A DNA stretch of 64,000 bases from Tolypeutes matacus (taxonomy: Eukaryota; Chordata; Mammalia; Cingulata; Chlamyphoridae), in NCBI GenBank assembly GCA_026826555.1, contig JAKSZT010054457.1, positions 7,852,942 through 7,916,941 of the forward strand. Direction: 5' to 3'. Positions within the stretch are counted from its first letter, which is position 1. Every line of letters begins with the position of its first letter. Positions 12,038-22,026 of this stretch are shown here, one piece after another. Made by a program: the position numbers and the translations under genes. Under the pieces are notes generated by a model. That model had not been told where the DNA came from. It did not search any database and saw only the letters and a list, made by a program, of their open reading frames with translations.

Positions 12038-12380
12038 CCAATGACGGGCAACCTAGCCAGGCACGCAGGGTGGCCAACCTAAGACAGGGCACCAGCCGCT
12101 GTTGCTCTGCTGGGCTGATGTCCTATGACGGGCAACTGAACCTTATCATAGCACCGCTGGACAACCTAAGACAGGGGCCTAGCCGATTGTTGCCAAAGGG
12201 CCCTGGCTCAATCATTGCTGCTAGAGTCCCCAATGACGGGTAAGATCCAGCCCCCTTTTTGCGTGGTTCTGACCTAAGACAGGCACAGTCCCTACCGTTC
12301 ATGCACAGCTGCTGCTGGGATAGCCCAAAGACGGGTAAGAGCTACTAGTGCCTTAGCCGGCTATGACCTAAGACAGGCCC
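12038..12380 (+). promoter_or_regulatory. Constitutive transport element (CTE)-like array, four motif pairs
   Basis: In the Mason-Pfizer type, the CTE is a structured RNA of two symmetry-related internal loops that binds the cellular export receptor NXF1 (TAP) and lets unspliced RNA leave the nucleus. Its loop strands carry GACGGGUAAG- and CCUAAGACAGG-type motifs. Here the pair occurs four times: atgacgggcaac 12,041 with ccaacctaagacagg 12,074; atgacgggcaac 12,125 with acaacctaagacagg 12,161; ccaatgacgggtaag 12,230 with gacctaagacagg 12,271; caaagacgggtaag 12,326 with gacctaagacagg 12,365. Pair-internal spacing is 36-41 bases. The position just upstream of the polypurine tract is the normal CTE place. 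Confidence 0.85.
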
Positions 12381-12411
12381 AGTTCCCTATCAGTTGGCCT
12401 AAAAATAAAAA

Positions 12412-12424
12412 CAAAAGGTGGAGA
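12412..12424 (+). promoter_or_regulatory. Polypurine tract
   Basis: The sequence caaaaggtggaga, preceded by an A-rich stretch, lies directly before the TG that starts the LTR. This is the expected plus-strand primer site of a retrovirus. It fixes the LTR left boundary at 12,425. Confidence 0.75.
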
Positions 12425-12961
12425 TGCAGTATCTGCAAGCCTTGCCTTAGCCTCGCCTGCGAGGCATAACCCCCTCCCCCGTTCCCCCCTTCCCTCTCTC
12501 CCACTTCCTTGTTCCTCCTCACCAATCAGAGCTCTCGCCCCAGTTATTGCCTTATTTGGACATGTTGGCCTTCTCCTCTAGCCTCCCCCCTCCCTCCCAA
12601 ATCTTCCCTCCACGCCCAGCAACAGCTTCGCCCTATCAGAAGACAACACGCTCACCCCCGCCCAACTCTGCCTATAAAACTGCACAGCTCTCGCTGAATA
12701 AAGGTCTTACCTTCCAGCAAGCAAGTGAGTGGTGTCTCTTCATTTAGTACTGTCAGGGAGACCACAGGGCACCAAACGGCGACCCTGTGACAACTTCTCC
12801 TTAACCCCCGTGAAGACCAGGGAGCCGGGCCTGCGCTCTCCTGACAACTTCTTCACCCCCCCGCCGTTCCGGAGTGCACACCGGACGGCCCACAACTAGC
12901 TCGTGTCGCTCCCCGGGCTGCAGCAGGGCTGATCACCCTCAGGCCCGGAAACAAAGCGGCA
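12425..12961 (+). repeat. 3' LTR (537 bp)
   Basis: It starts tgcagtatctgc after the polypurine tract and ends gcggca before the target duplication. U3 carries a CCAAT-type box (accaatcagag, about 12,520) and a TATA box (tataaa, 12,673-12,678). The poly(A) signal AATAAA (12,697-12,702) lies only about 24 bases after TATA, so R must be very short, as in mouse mammary tumour virus-like LTRs. U5 is long (roughly 240 bp) and GC-rich. There is no second LTR in the window to compare for age. Confidence 0.85.
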
Positions 12962-14058
12962 ACTAATGATTAGGGAAATGCAAATCAAAACTACAATGAG
13001 ATATCATTTTACACCTATCCAAATGGCCGCTATTAAAAAGACAGAGAACTAAAATTGTTGGAGAGGTTGAGAGATAGGAATACTTATTCACTGTTGGTGG
13101 GAATGCAGAATGTTACAGCCACTGTGGACGACTGGCAATTCCTAAAGAAGTTGAATATAGACTTGCCACATGACCTTGCAATACCACTATTGGGTACATA
13201 TCCAGAAGAACTGAGAGCAGTGACAAGAACAGACATACGCACATTGATGTTCATAGAGATATTATTCACGATTGCTAAGAGTTGTAAACAACAAGGTGTC
13301 CATCAACAGATGAATGAATAAACAAACTGTGGTCTATTCACATAATGGAATATTATGCAGCTGTAAGAAGAAGGGAAGTTGTAAAGCATATGACAACATG
13401 GATGAACCTGTAGGACATTATGTTGAGGGAAGCAAGCCAGACTCAAAAGGACAAATACTGTATGATCTCATTACTATGAAACAAATATATTGTGTAATAT
13501 ATTGTATGATTTAAAAAAAAGTATAAATAAGTGTAAGTACATTTAATTGAGAAATGTATGTTTTTATTCAACTCTGGTTTCTTTTTAGTTTTTAATTGTA
13601 TATTTTCGATTATTAAATGTACAAAATAAAGTTTAAAAAATACTAAAAGTAAATAAATAATAATTAAAGAACTGACAAATGAAATTTCAAAATATCTTAA
13701 GGTAAATAGAAATGAAAAGGCAACATACCAAAACTTATTTGATACAGCAAAGGCACTGTTCAAAAGGAAAATTACAGTTTTAACTCTCATATTAAACTGA
13801 TGAAAGATTAATCAGTAACTTAAAATCACACTTGGAGAAACTAGAAGGAGGAGCAAATTAAACCCAAAGGAAATAAGAGTAGAATGGATATTAATGAAAT
13901 GGAGTTTTTTACCTAGGCTAAAAAATACAAAAAGATAGAAGATACAAACAGCAAAATTCAGAAATGAATGGGGGCACATTAATATTGACCTCAAAAAGAG
14001 AGAATTTTGTTAGAGAATACTTTGAACAGCTGTGTGACAAAACTTGGAAAACCTAGAT

Positions 14059-14254
14059 AATGGTTTCTTAACCTTTTTTGTTCCACAGACCCTTGGCCAG
14101 TCATGTGAAAACCATGGACCCCCTACTAAGCCCACACTATACTGTGTATTATTTAAAAAATATATCACACCCATACCCATACATCACCACAAGAATAATG
14201 TTTTTTTTTTTTAATTTCAATTCATGTCCATGGACCCCTTGGTAAGAACCCGTG
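14059..14254. mobile_element. Small non-autonomous hAT-like DNA transposon
   Basis: A 196-bp element is flanked by a perfect 8-bp duplication, acctagat (14,051-14,058 and 14,255-14,262), the hAT hallmark. The ends are imperfect inverted repeats: left aatggtttcttaacc and, inverted, right cacgggttcttacc. The inner segment carries ccatggacccc-type motifs near both ends, typical of an old mammalian hAT-derived MITE. Removing it restores a continuous L1 ORF2 sequence (gaaaacctagatgaaatgga). Confidence 0.8.
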
Positions 14255-14587
14255 ACCTAGATGAAATGGATAAATTACTAGAAACACACAAATTACCTAA
14301 ACTGAATCAAGAAGAAATGTAAGACTTCAATAGACCAATAAAAAGTGAAGAGATTGAATGATTCATTAAAAACCTCGGAAAAAACTTACATCCAGGAAGA
14401 GATGGTTTCACTGTTGAATTTTACCAAACATTCCAAGAATTGACAGATTTCCTGCTCAAAACATCCCAAAAAATAGAAGAGGAAGGAACACTTCCTAACT
14501 GATTTTATTACCTCATTACCAAAGGCCCATAAATATATCACAAGAAAGAATAATACAGACTAATTTCCCTTACGAATATGGATGCTG

Positions 14588-15127
14588 TCTTAGTTTACTG
14601 ATGCAAAGCACCAGAAATAGGTTGTCTTTATGGCACGAATTTTACGCATGGTAAAACCTTAAAGTTCTGAGAAAATGAAATTTTCTAATTAAGGCAACAT
14701 CAGAAATGCTCTTTCAACAAAGTCAGCTGCTGGTAAGCCCGGCATGCTGCCACATGACAATCAGGCATATGGCAGGTTTTGTCTCCTCATTGTGGGACCA
14801 GATACTTGGGGGCTTACTTCCATGCTCCTGTGTTCTGCTGGTTCTAGATTCCAGAACCTCTCTCAGCCCACAGGCTTCCCTGTTTTAATGCAGTCTTCTC
14901 TCACACATGGCATGATCAATATGGTGGCTTCCTTTTCCTCTGTGACTCCATTTATATTATAAGAGGATGGAGACTCAACTATATTAGGAGTAGTCCAATT
15001 AATAGCAATATAATCAAGAGATCTCACGTGTATCTAATAAAATCAAACAGTACCACACCAAAAATAATAGATTAGTTTAAGAAAATAGTCTTTTGGGGAC
15101 TCAAAAAATAACTTCAAACTGTCATAG
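14588..15127 (-). repeat. LTR-like repeat, family R copy 1
   Basis: It begins tgtcttagtttactg and ends aacttcaaactgtca. It aligns with 19,979-20,695 and, inverted, with 52,886-53,464. Comparison with the better-preserved third copy, which has a TATA box and AATAAA in LTR order, suggests the minus strand is the sense strand. It interrupts the older L1. Classification is uncertain. Confidence 0.6.
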
Positions 15128-15303
15128 GTGCAAAAATCCTCAACAACATACTAGCAAACTGAATCCACCAGCACATTAAAAGGATTATATACAATGATGA
15201 AGTGAGATTTATTGCAGGAATTCAAGTGTGGCTCAACATAAGAAAATCAATTGATGTATTGCACCATATTATTTTACGGAAGGTTAAAAAAGGAGGAAAG
15301 TAT

Positions 15304-16005
15304 TGTGGTGATCTTGTGTTCACCGAGAAAGTTACAGCTATCTTCTCAGGGAGGAGGTGTGGGGGAGTGAGCCAGAGGGCAGTGACCAGGTTACCAGGCT
15401 ACACCATGGGCTTCTTCAACAAAGGACCCTTGAAGGCCAGTCCAGGGTAGTGTCCATTTGGGAAGCTGGAAATGTGGTCGTGAATGATCATTCCAGCTTT
15501 GAAGTTAAAGACCTGTATTTTCTACATGGGTCTTCCTCACTTACCTCTGTACTCTGTACCTGATGCCAAGAAAGTTGAGCATTAGAGTTTGAATGAGATC
15601 ATTTTGACAAAACATTTCCCACAATACAAGACCAATTATTAGCTATTGTCAATGAGTATGTATACACTTTTTCTGCTATCCACGTTCAGTGAGAAATGGT
15701 GCCAATTTCCCCTCTCCCAACTGCCCTGCAAAATTCTTAGAGCAAAAGCACCAGTCATTATAAGTGGGGCAGTTTCTACTTTTACATTTCCTTTGTGTGT
15801 GTATTATTTCTCTCTCAGTTTAAATGTATGAATGATATGTGTATATTTATAGATATATACATATTTAAAGTTTCCATCATTACCGTGACATAAATCTGAG
15901 TCTTGCATCATAGTTTCAGCAGAGTTACTACCTGCTTCTTGAGAAAATAATAAAAATTACGACAATTATATAATTTAAAAATAATCCAGTGTATTTATGT
16001 AGCAG
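15304..16005. other. No recognised gene
   Basis: A moderately GC-richer block (15,310-15,545) precedes AT-rich sequence. Frames at 15,202-15,563 show no family motif. I could not assign a repeat class. Confidence 0.4.
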
Positions 16006-16205
16006 TTTCTTTGTTCTAAGGGCTTACTTTAACTCACCCCTTATCACATCTGTGGTAGCTTTTACTATTACCATCCCCATTTTGCAGTGGAGGAATCACA
16101 GGGAGTTTAAATGACTCACTCACCCTAAGTCATAGCTAGTCAATGGCAGAGCCAGGAGTGAAACCCAGTTGTTTGGCTCTGGTGCCCACTCTTTATAACC
16201 TCCCT
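16006..16205 (-). repeat. MIR element
   Basis: On the minus strand it matches the MIR core. The plus strand reads ccatccccattttgcag, then aatgactcactca, then gtcatagctagtcaatggcagagccagg, then gaaacccag, the expected reverse order of the MIR tRNA-like and core parts. Confidence 0.85.
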
Positions 16206-17726
16206 ATTCTGGCAAATTGTGAGAGTGTGCAATGTACAATTACACAGATTCTGCTGTCTGGTGGATCAGGAAAAGCAATGGCTTATAAATACTTACCTTG
16301 TGACAAGCCCCTGGTTAAGGGGCTGGTGAGGGATCAGTTCAGGAATCTGAACTTCAGTTTGCCTAACTGGTAAGTCTATTTTGTTCCGGTTGCTGGGAGA
16401 AGTGGCTCTATCATGATCACCAAGGAGCTGGTAAATCTCTACCTTCCCTGGCTCAACATGGAGGGATGAAAGGATTCTGGTGCTGGTGTGAATTTCTTTA
16501 AAGGATCTTTTATATGTAAATCTGATATACATGAAGAACAAGAAGGATTCATCAGTATACAGCTCGATGACTTATCTCAAAGAGATCATGTCCCTGTAAC
16601 CACCACCTGGATCAAATAAATAGAACAATAACTGCACCCCATAAGCCACCTTTCAATCATTGCCCCGACTCTCCTTCCCAAAGCTAACCACTGTCTTGAC
16701 TTGTTATAGCACAGCTTAATTTTGTACTTCACAGAAAAGAAACGATGCATTAATTTCTAGCTTCTTAACCTCAATATTATTTATGTGAAATTCTCCTGTA
16801 TTTTCAGTTTAGGAGTATGGTTTTCCAAGATATGAATCTACTACTGTTTGTTCCTCCATTCTACTCTGGGCATGGAAAACTTGCTTCATTGTCCCTTGTC
16901 CCCACTTCCTTTAGCCCTCCTATGAACTGCTTTTCTCTAATTAAATCAGCGATCTGGTTTTTGGTTCTATTGAACACCTTGAAACATCCTCATTTTGTTT
17001 TTCTCAAGGAAGTAGATATGAGACTTTGCTCACCAGTATTGGCCGACTCCTACTGAGTCTGTTTTAATCCCTACTTCTCCCTTTAAAAAGACATGTTTCC
17101 ATAATCTGTACTTGGCTGACTTCTGGATTCCCAAATTCATCCATGTAGTTCTCAACCTCCACAGCCTCACACAAAGCAAACATGATCCCCTTGCCTATGA
17201 CTCCTTCCTCCATGTTCATTCTGGAGGTAGAGATTTGTAAGAATATTGGATTATGGAGTGGGGTACTATGACTGGGCAGTATCAAGACAGGGATAGCAGC
17301 AAGTTCCCTAGGAAGAATGTGTCAAATTTTTGCTTTGAGAAGATGCAATTTAAATAAATCCCCTGGTAATTCTGGCATTTTTTGAGTCCCTCAGTAACAA
17401 ATCCACAGCTGCTGACAAGCCCTGAATCTTCATCTCCAGATCTGATCGTTTTTAGAATCTTTTTATTAATAAGAACAATGTTCACTTGGCATCCCATCCA
17501 TTGACAGATCTTTCATTTATATATTCCTTAAACATATTTGTTGAAAATAATTTCCAGACAAGAAGTTTGGAAAACAAGGATAACTGCTCCCACCATCAGG
17601 GACCTATAGGACAGGGGGAGAGATGAGTAACAGAATGAAGTTTTTGTGGATGCCATCTACTCAAAGGGGCAGTAAAACAAATTTGCTTTTATCAGGAATA
17701 CATATGCTTGCACTACAGAAAGATCT
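16206..17726. other. Intergenic with an old L1-like fragment
   Basis: The part at about 16,560-16,790 (caccacctggatcaaataaa, aaccactgtcttgactt) resembles an old mammalian L1M sequence in reverse. The remainder shows no gene. The frame at 16,817-17,056 is without family features. Confidence 0.45.
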
Positions 17727-17737
17727 GATGTAAAAGA

Positions 17738-17833
17738 TTTTTTTTTTTTAATATTAGATGTACTAAGGATCGAACCCAGGACCTAGTACGTGGGAAGCAG
17801 GAAGTCAACCACATGAGCTACATCTACTCCCTG
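17738..17833 (-). mobile_element. tRNA-like SINE head with poly(A), minus strand
   Basis: On the minus strand it reads agtagatgtagctcatgtgg, then cctgggttcgatccttag, then a poly(A). It has A- and B-box-like motifs and an 11-bp target duplication, gatgtaaaaga, at 17,727-17,737 and 17,834-17,844. It is a monomeric copy, closer to a tRNA-Ala sequence than the longer SINEs here. Confidence 0.85.
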
Positions 17834-17844
17834 GATGTAAAAGA

Positions 17845-19978
17845 CTTTAAATAGTAAAAGGATATACAATATATGATAGAAAAGATTCACCTGTCCTCAA
17901 TTTGCCTTTCTAGAGGAAATTGCTATTAATGATTTCTTGATGAAACTTCCCAAATAGTTTATGCATATAAAAAATGTTATATGATTTATATTTGTTTCTA
18001 TATAGAACATTCCCCTTCATATATATCCAAATAGGAGCAAAATATGTACTTTATATCTGCTTATAGTGCACTTATTTTTGTCCTGTGTCAACACATATAT
18101 AAAACAAAAGAAAAACTTTGGTTTTTAATTTTTGTTCAGGTAAAATATATACAACAGAAAAGTTTCCACTTTATCCACTTCCAAGTATATAATTCGCTGA
18201 TGTTAATTACATTCATAATATTGTGTAAACATCACCAGCATCCTCTACCAAAATTTTTCATCACCTGACACAGAAACTCTGTACCAATATAGCATTAATT
18301 TACCACTTGGGGCATTCCTACCATTTTTTCCAGTCATTATAATACTCATTTTACTAGACATATTGTTAAAGCCTTGACAACTTTATGGCAATCCAGTTGG
18401 CATTGTCATTGCCCCTAAATCCACAGTCTTCTTGCAAGGTAGAGAGGACAAACAGTATATTTAAACTAAAGTAGTCTTAGTTGAAGACATTGGAATTCCT
18501 TGGTCTAAAGTTTTACCCTTGGCTCTAATGATCATCCTTCGTACTCTCTTTGGAAATCATAAGCTCACCTGACATGACATTGTTACTGGCAGTCCTTTGT
18601 ATTTGGGAATAAAATTGAAAAATGATCCTGTATTGTCACACGATGGTATGACTCAATATTTCAAATCTTTAATATATTATGCCAAAGATGATTTCCAACA
18701 GGTAAAGGATACTTTTCCTGATCCACATGATAGATGCCTTATATTATCACAGTGCAGATCAACTGTGAATCTACATTTGTCAACCAAAAAAGGGTCCACC
18801 AGAATCCTGGACCTTTTCCAAAGCTGGAGATAAAAAATTCAACCTAACTAGGGAATGAAACACATGACATAACAAAGTAGATTGCTTGTTCCCAAGACAA
18901 TGGATCAAGACATCACAGACACTTTCTTTTTCACATACTGCTTAATTTCCCTTTCTTTCCTTATGCTTTGTCGTTACATTGGCCTGGAAAGACAAGGCCA
19001 CTGACTACTTCTCCTAGACCATTGCAAAGGGGGCTAATCTTACAGAGTTTTGGATTTGTCATCATAAACCCCATTCTCTGCATGATGCTGGAGGTGCAAT
19101 TGATTTACCTGGAACTAATTTCTTTCAGATCCCAAATGCTTCCTTGTAAGTGTCACTCTCCCTCATTGTCAAATATTGCCATGATTAAACCATTTCTATG
19201 CTGATGTTTCAAGCCTGGAGCTAGCACTTGAGTTCCAGACTGACTAGCAAATACCAAGTGTCTCACCTGACAGCTCCACTTGAGCATATAATATATATCT
19301 CCAACCTTCAAATGTCCTAAACAGTTCTTGGGATCCACCTTCCCCAACCCAAACCCATCCTTCTTGTCCCTTAAATGTGTTCTTTACCAGCATCCTCCAG
19401 CTCACATGAAGGTAGCATGCAGAGAAAAAGCCAGGAAGTCAGCAATGATATCTCTCTTCCCCTCACTCTTCCTATCAGCATATGTTTGCTTCAAACTATA
19501 TACCAGATTTTGTTAAGGAATTATTACTTAAATTTTTGGTGTGATAATTTTAAAAATAGTTATTTTCCACTGTATGATGTAATATTTTCAGATGAATTCA
19601 TATGAATTATGAAGTTTGTATACAAATGATACATATGGTTCTAGGAAGGGGGTAAAGTTTTGAAAAATCAAAATTGACTAAGATAATTGTTGACATTGTG
19701 TGATTGGTTTATGCAGGGTGTACTACACCATTCTTTCCACTCTTCCACAGCTTTGATATTTTCCATAATAAAAAGTTAAAATATTCAAGCTTTGATATCT
19801 TTCCAAAACTGGCCTCCTGCTAGTGCTATTCACTTTCCAAGTCACTATCATTTTTCTCCTGTTCTCCAAAGTAGAATGCTTGGTAAAAAGACAATGTGAA
19901 AATATACAGTGTGTGATACTATCCCATATGCAAATTAATATAAACCACATATATAAATACTACACCGTTTAGGGATAC
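17845..19978. other. Intergenic with old repeat fragments
   Basis: About 18,120-18,330 (gtaaaatatatacaacag, attcataatattgtgtaaac, atcaccagcatcc) resembles an old L1M-type sequence in reverse. The rest is unassigned. The 78-codon frame at 18,597 has no family motif. Confidence 0.45.
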
Positions 19979-20695
19979 TGTCTTAGTTTGCCAAAAGTAC
20001 TGCTGATTTAAAGTACCAGAAATGGCTTTTATAATGGGGATTATATTTGGGGTAAAAGCTTACAGTTCTGAGGCCGTGACATATCCAAATCAAGGCATCA
20101 GCAGAGATGCTTTATTAGGTCCTGCCATGTATCAAAGCAAGGTGGCTACCAATCTCTGCTGAGGTACCTGTCTTCTACTCCATCATCTACTGTCTCCCAG
20201 AGCTCAGCTGTGGGCAAGTAGGCATAGGGCTTGTCTCTTACCAAGCCTCCTCCCTCAGTCTTAGCTGTTCAACTTTCTTCCCGAGTTCAGCTGTGAGCTA
20301 TCAGGCATATGGTTTGTCTTGTCTGGGCTCATCTCTTCAACCTTCAGTTGCTCCATGGGCCCAGCATCTTGGGGGGTTTCATGGTTAAGCTTTGGCTCTG
20401 CTGATCTTGAGTCCTCCTTTCACATTACAAGGTCAAAAATGGCAACATTCCCTTTTCCTGTGTATCTGTCACTCTGTCTTCATCTTTATGAACCCTAATA
20501 AGAGGGTAAAGAATCAACCTGAAACAAAAAATAATTAAAAAAAAAAAAAAAAGGAATCAACCTGAGGTATTCTTCACTGATGTAGTCCAACATAAGGAAT
20601 TCCTACCCACAGAAATTGATTAGTTCAAAAACATCTTTTTCTTTTTGGAATTTATAAGAGAACTACAAACTAACACCCCACATCCTGAATCCAAA
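19979..20695 (-). repeat. LTR-like repeat, family R copy 2
   Basis: Begins ctgtcttagtttgccaaaag and ends aactacaaactaacac. Shared blocks with copy 1 include agttctgagg/agttctgaga and aggcatcagcagagatgct/aggcaacatcagaaatgct. An A run at about 20,535 may be a separate small insertion. The sense strand is probably minus. Confidence 0.6.
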
Positions 20696-20961
20696 AAAGA
20701 CAGGTTCTAAGCACAAAATCACAGAAAAAACAATTATAAACAAATAATAATAAGAAAATAAATAATATTGTTTTGGGGAAGGTTTTGGATTGCAGTAGGG
20801 TCACAACTTTGGCATGGGAAGATTACTGGTGCATTGTGTCAGTGAAATTGAAACTTAGCCTAGTATTATATATTGCCTAAGAGTTACCTCTTGAAAGCCT
20901 CCTCGTTGCTCAAATGTGACTCCTCTCTAAGCCAAACTCAATATATAAATGCACTACCTTA

Positions 20962-20983
20962 CACACACACACACACACACACC
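20962..20983. repeat. (CA)n microsatellite
   Basis: About ten CA units in family X copy B. The other X copies have no CA run here, so it expanded in this copy. Confidence 0.9.
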
Positions 20984-21110
20984 AGCGGGGGACATCACCC
21001 TCAGGGATGAGCCTCCCTGGCACCAAGGGATTATTACCAAACACCCACTAGTGATGCATTTGGAAAAAGACTTTGACCAAAAAGGAGAAATATTAAATTC
21101 AAATGAGATT

Positions 21111-21583
21111 GTTTTTTGTTTTCATTTTTTAAATTTATTTCTCCCCACCCTCTTGTTGTTTTTCACTTGCTGAATTTGTTCCTCTTCCTTGTTTCTTTAG
21201 GAGGCACTGGGAGCTGAACCTGGGATTTCTATGTGGGAGGGAGGTGTCTAATCACTTGAGCAACTTCTGCTTCCTGCTTTGTTGTGTCTCTATTCTGTCT
21301 TTCCTCCCCACATCTCTTGTTGTGTCATTTTGTTGCATCAGCATGCCACGCCTGCCTGTCACATTAGCTTGTTGTCTTCTTCAGGAGGCACTGGGAATCT
21401 CTGTTCCCTGCTGTGTTGTGTCTGCCATTATGTACTTTTCTTCTTGTGTCTCTTGTTGTGTCAGCTTGCCACACCTGCCCATCGTGCTGGCTCGCTGTCT
21501 TCTTTAGGAGGCACTGGGATCTGAACCAGATACCTCTCATGTGGTAGGCGGGAACCCAGCCACCTGAGCCACATCTGCTTCCC
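21111..21583 (-). mobile_element. Multi-headed tRNA SINE, minus strand
   Basis: Read on the minus strand: a tRNA-like head (gggaagcagatgtggctcag), a body with cagtgcctcctaaagaagac, a second cagtgcctcctgaagaag block, then a second full head (agttgctcaagtgattagac), a third cagtgcctcctaaagaaac block and an aaataaattt tail. The same order is seen in the copy at 22,928. This is a composite subfamily, not a chance nest. Confidence 0.8.
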
Positions 21584-21710
21584 ACAAAAGAGTTTTTATG
21601 GTTAAGAGATTTCAAAGTGAGTCAGGAGGTCATTCTAGAGGTTATGTTTATGCACCTCTTAGCAAGATCTTATTGACTGCCACAGAAAACAGTGTCTCAA
21701 ACAGCAGAAA

Positions 21711-22026
21711 AAAGTAGATGTGGCTCAAGCAATTGGGCTCCTGTCTACCATATTGGAAGCCCCAGGTTTGATTCTCAGTGCCTCCTGGTGAAGGCCAGCT
21801 GGCCCGTGCCTGTGTAGAGCTGACGGCCTATGCCTGCAGAAAGCTGATGGCCTGAGCCCATGGAGAGCTGATGGCCCATAACCACAGACAGCTAGCGCAG
21901 CAAGATGACACAACAAAGGGAGACAAGCAGACACATAAAAACACGTGATGAATGGACACAGAGAGCAAACAGTGGACACAAGTGGCAAGGGGGGGAAATA
22001 AATAAAATAAATCTTAAAAAAAAAAA
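21711..22026 (+). mobile_element. SINE with internal tandem repeats
   Basis: The head tagatgtggctcaagcaatt and B-box-like ggtttgattctc are followed by about four tandem units of roughly 24-28 bp built on gctgatggcc...gagagct. Then come gatgacacaacaa and an aaataaataaaataaatct tail with poly(A). It is nested in family X copy B and is a longer relative of the SINE at 4,390. Confidence 0.85.

Larger units (their letters stand above)
11313..12961 (+). mobile_element. Class II ERV, internally deleted, without 5' LTR
   Basis: A 1,649-bp, GC- and CpG-rich insertion in AT-rich L1 DNA. In order it has a primer binding site, a pyrimidine-rich leader with a splice donor, a short arginine-rich frame behind a splice acceptor, a four-unit array of transport-element motifs, a polypurine tract and one LTR. 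No gag, protease, polymerase or envelope domains are seen. It starts TG and ends CA with a 6-bp target duplication, so integrase appears to have made it. The left TG is the start of the primer binding site, not of an LTR. The betaretroviral assignment rests on the Lys-type primer site, the transport-element motifs, the short R region and the 6-bp duplication. Confidence 0.88.
8016..13482 (+). pseudogene. L1-1 ORF2 remnant (endonuclease-reverse transcriptase)
   Basis: ORF2 is the L1 endonuclease and reverse transcriptase. The start is ATG followed at once by TAG (8,016-8,021), a change shared with L1-4. Endonuclease-like blocks lie in 8,030-8,760. The reverse transcriptase region spans about 9,590-10,150. 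Its active-site box reads FVND (around 10,105), with Asn in place of the first catalytic Asp seen as FVDD/FADD in L1-2 and L1-5. The C-terminal region is interrupted by the retroviral insertion at 11,313-12,961 and resumes to the stop at about 13,480. Many nonsense and frameshift changes are present. Confidence 0.88.
5647..13645 (+). mobile_element. L1-1 (LINE-1), slightly 5'-truncated, split by an ERV
   Basis: It contains a 5' UTR remnant (5,647-6,944), ORF1, ORF2 and a 3' UTR ending in aataaagtttaaaaaa. It aligns along its length with L1-2 (23,496-29,740). The 5' ~150 bases are missing against L1-2. An endogenous retrovirus is inserted near the 3' end of ORF2. A run of about 26 A at 10,293-10,318 replaces a short A-rich stretch of the other copies and disturbs the ORF2 frame. 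I see no target duplication around this copy. It is dead, with many stops and a mutated reverse transcriptase active-site box. Confidence 0.93.
13650..15303 (+). mobile_element. Older L1 ORF2 fragment with nested insertions
   Basis: Diverged L1 ORF2 sequence follows the tail of L1-1. Blocks such as gatgaaatggataaattact and gatttattgcaggaattcaa align with L1-2 ORF2. It is interrupted by a small hAT-like element (14,059-14,254) and an LTR-like repeat (about 14,588-15,127). Both 5' and 3' ends of the L1 are missing. It is more diverged than L1-1 to L1-5. Confidence 0.8.

Noticed and set aside
18597..18833. 78-codon frame in a unique-looking region
   Set aside because: No motif, no splice context and no second copy. 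The length is within chance for AT-rich DNA.
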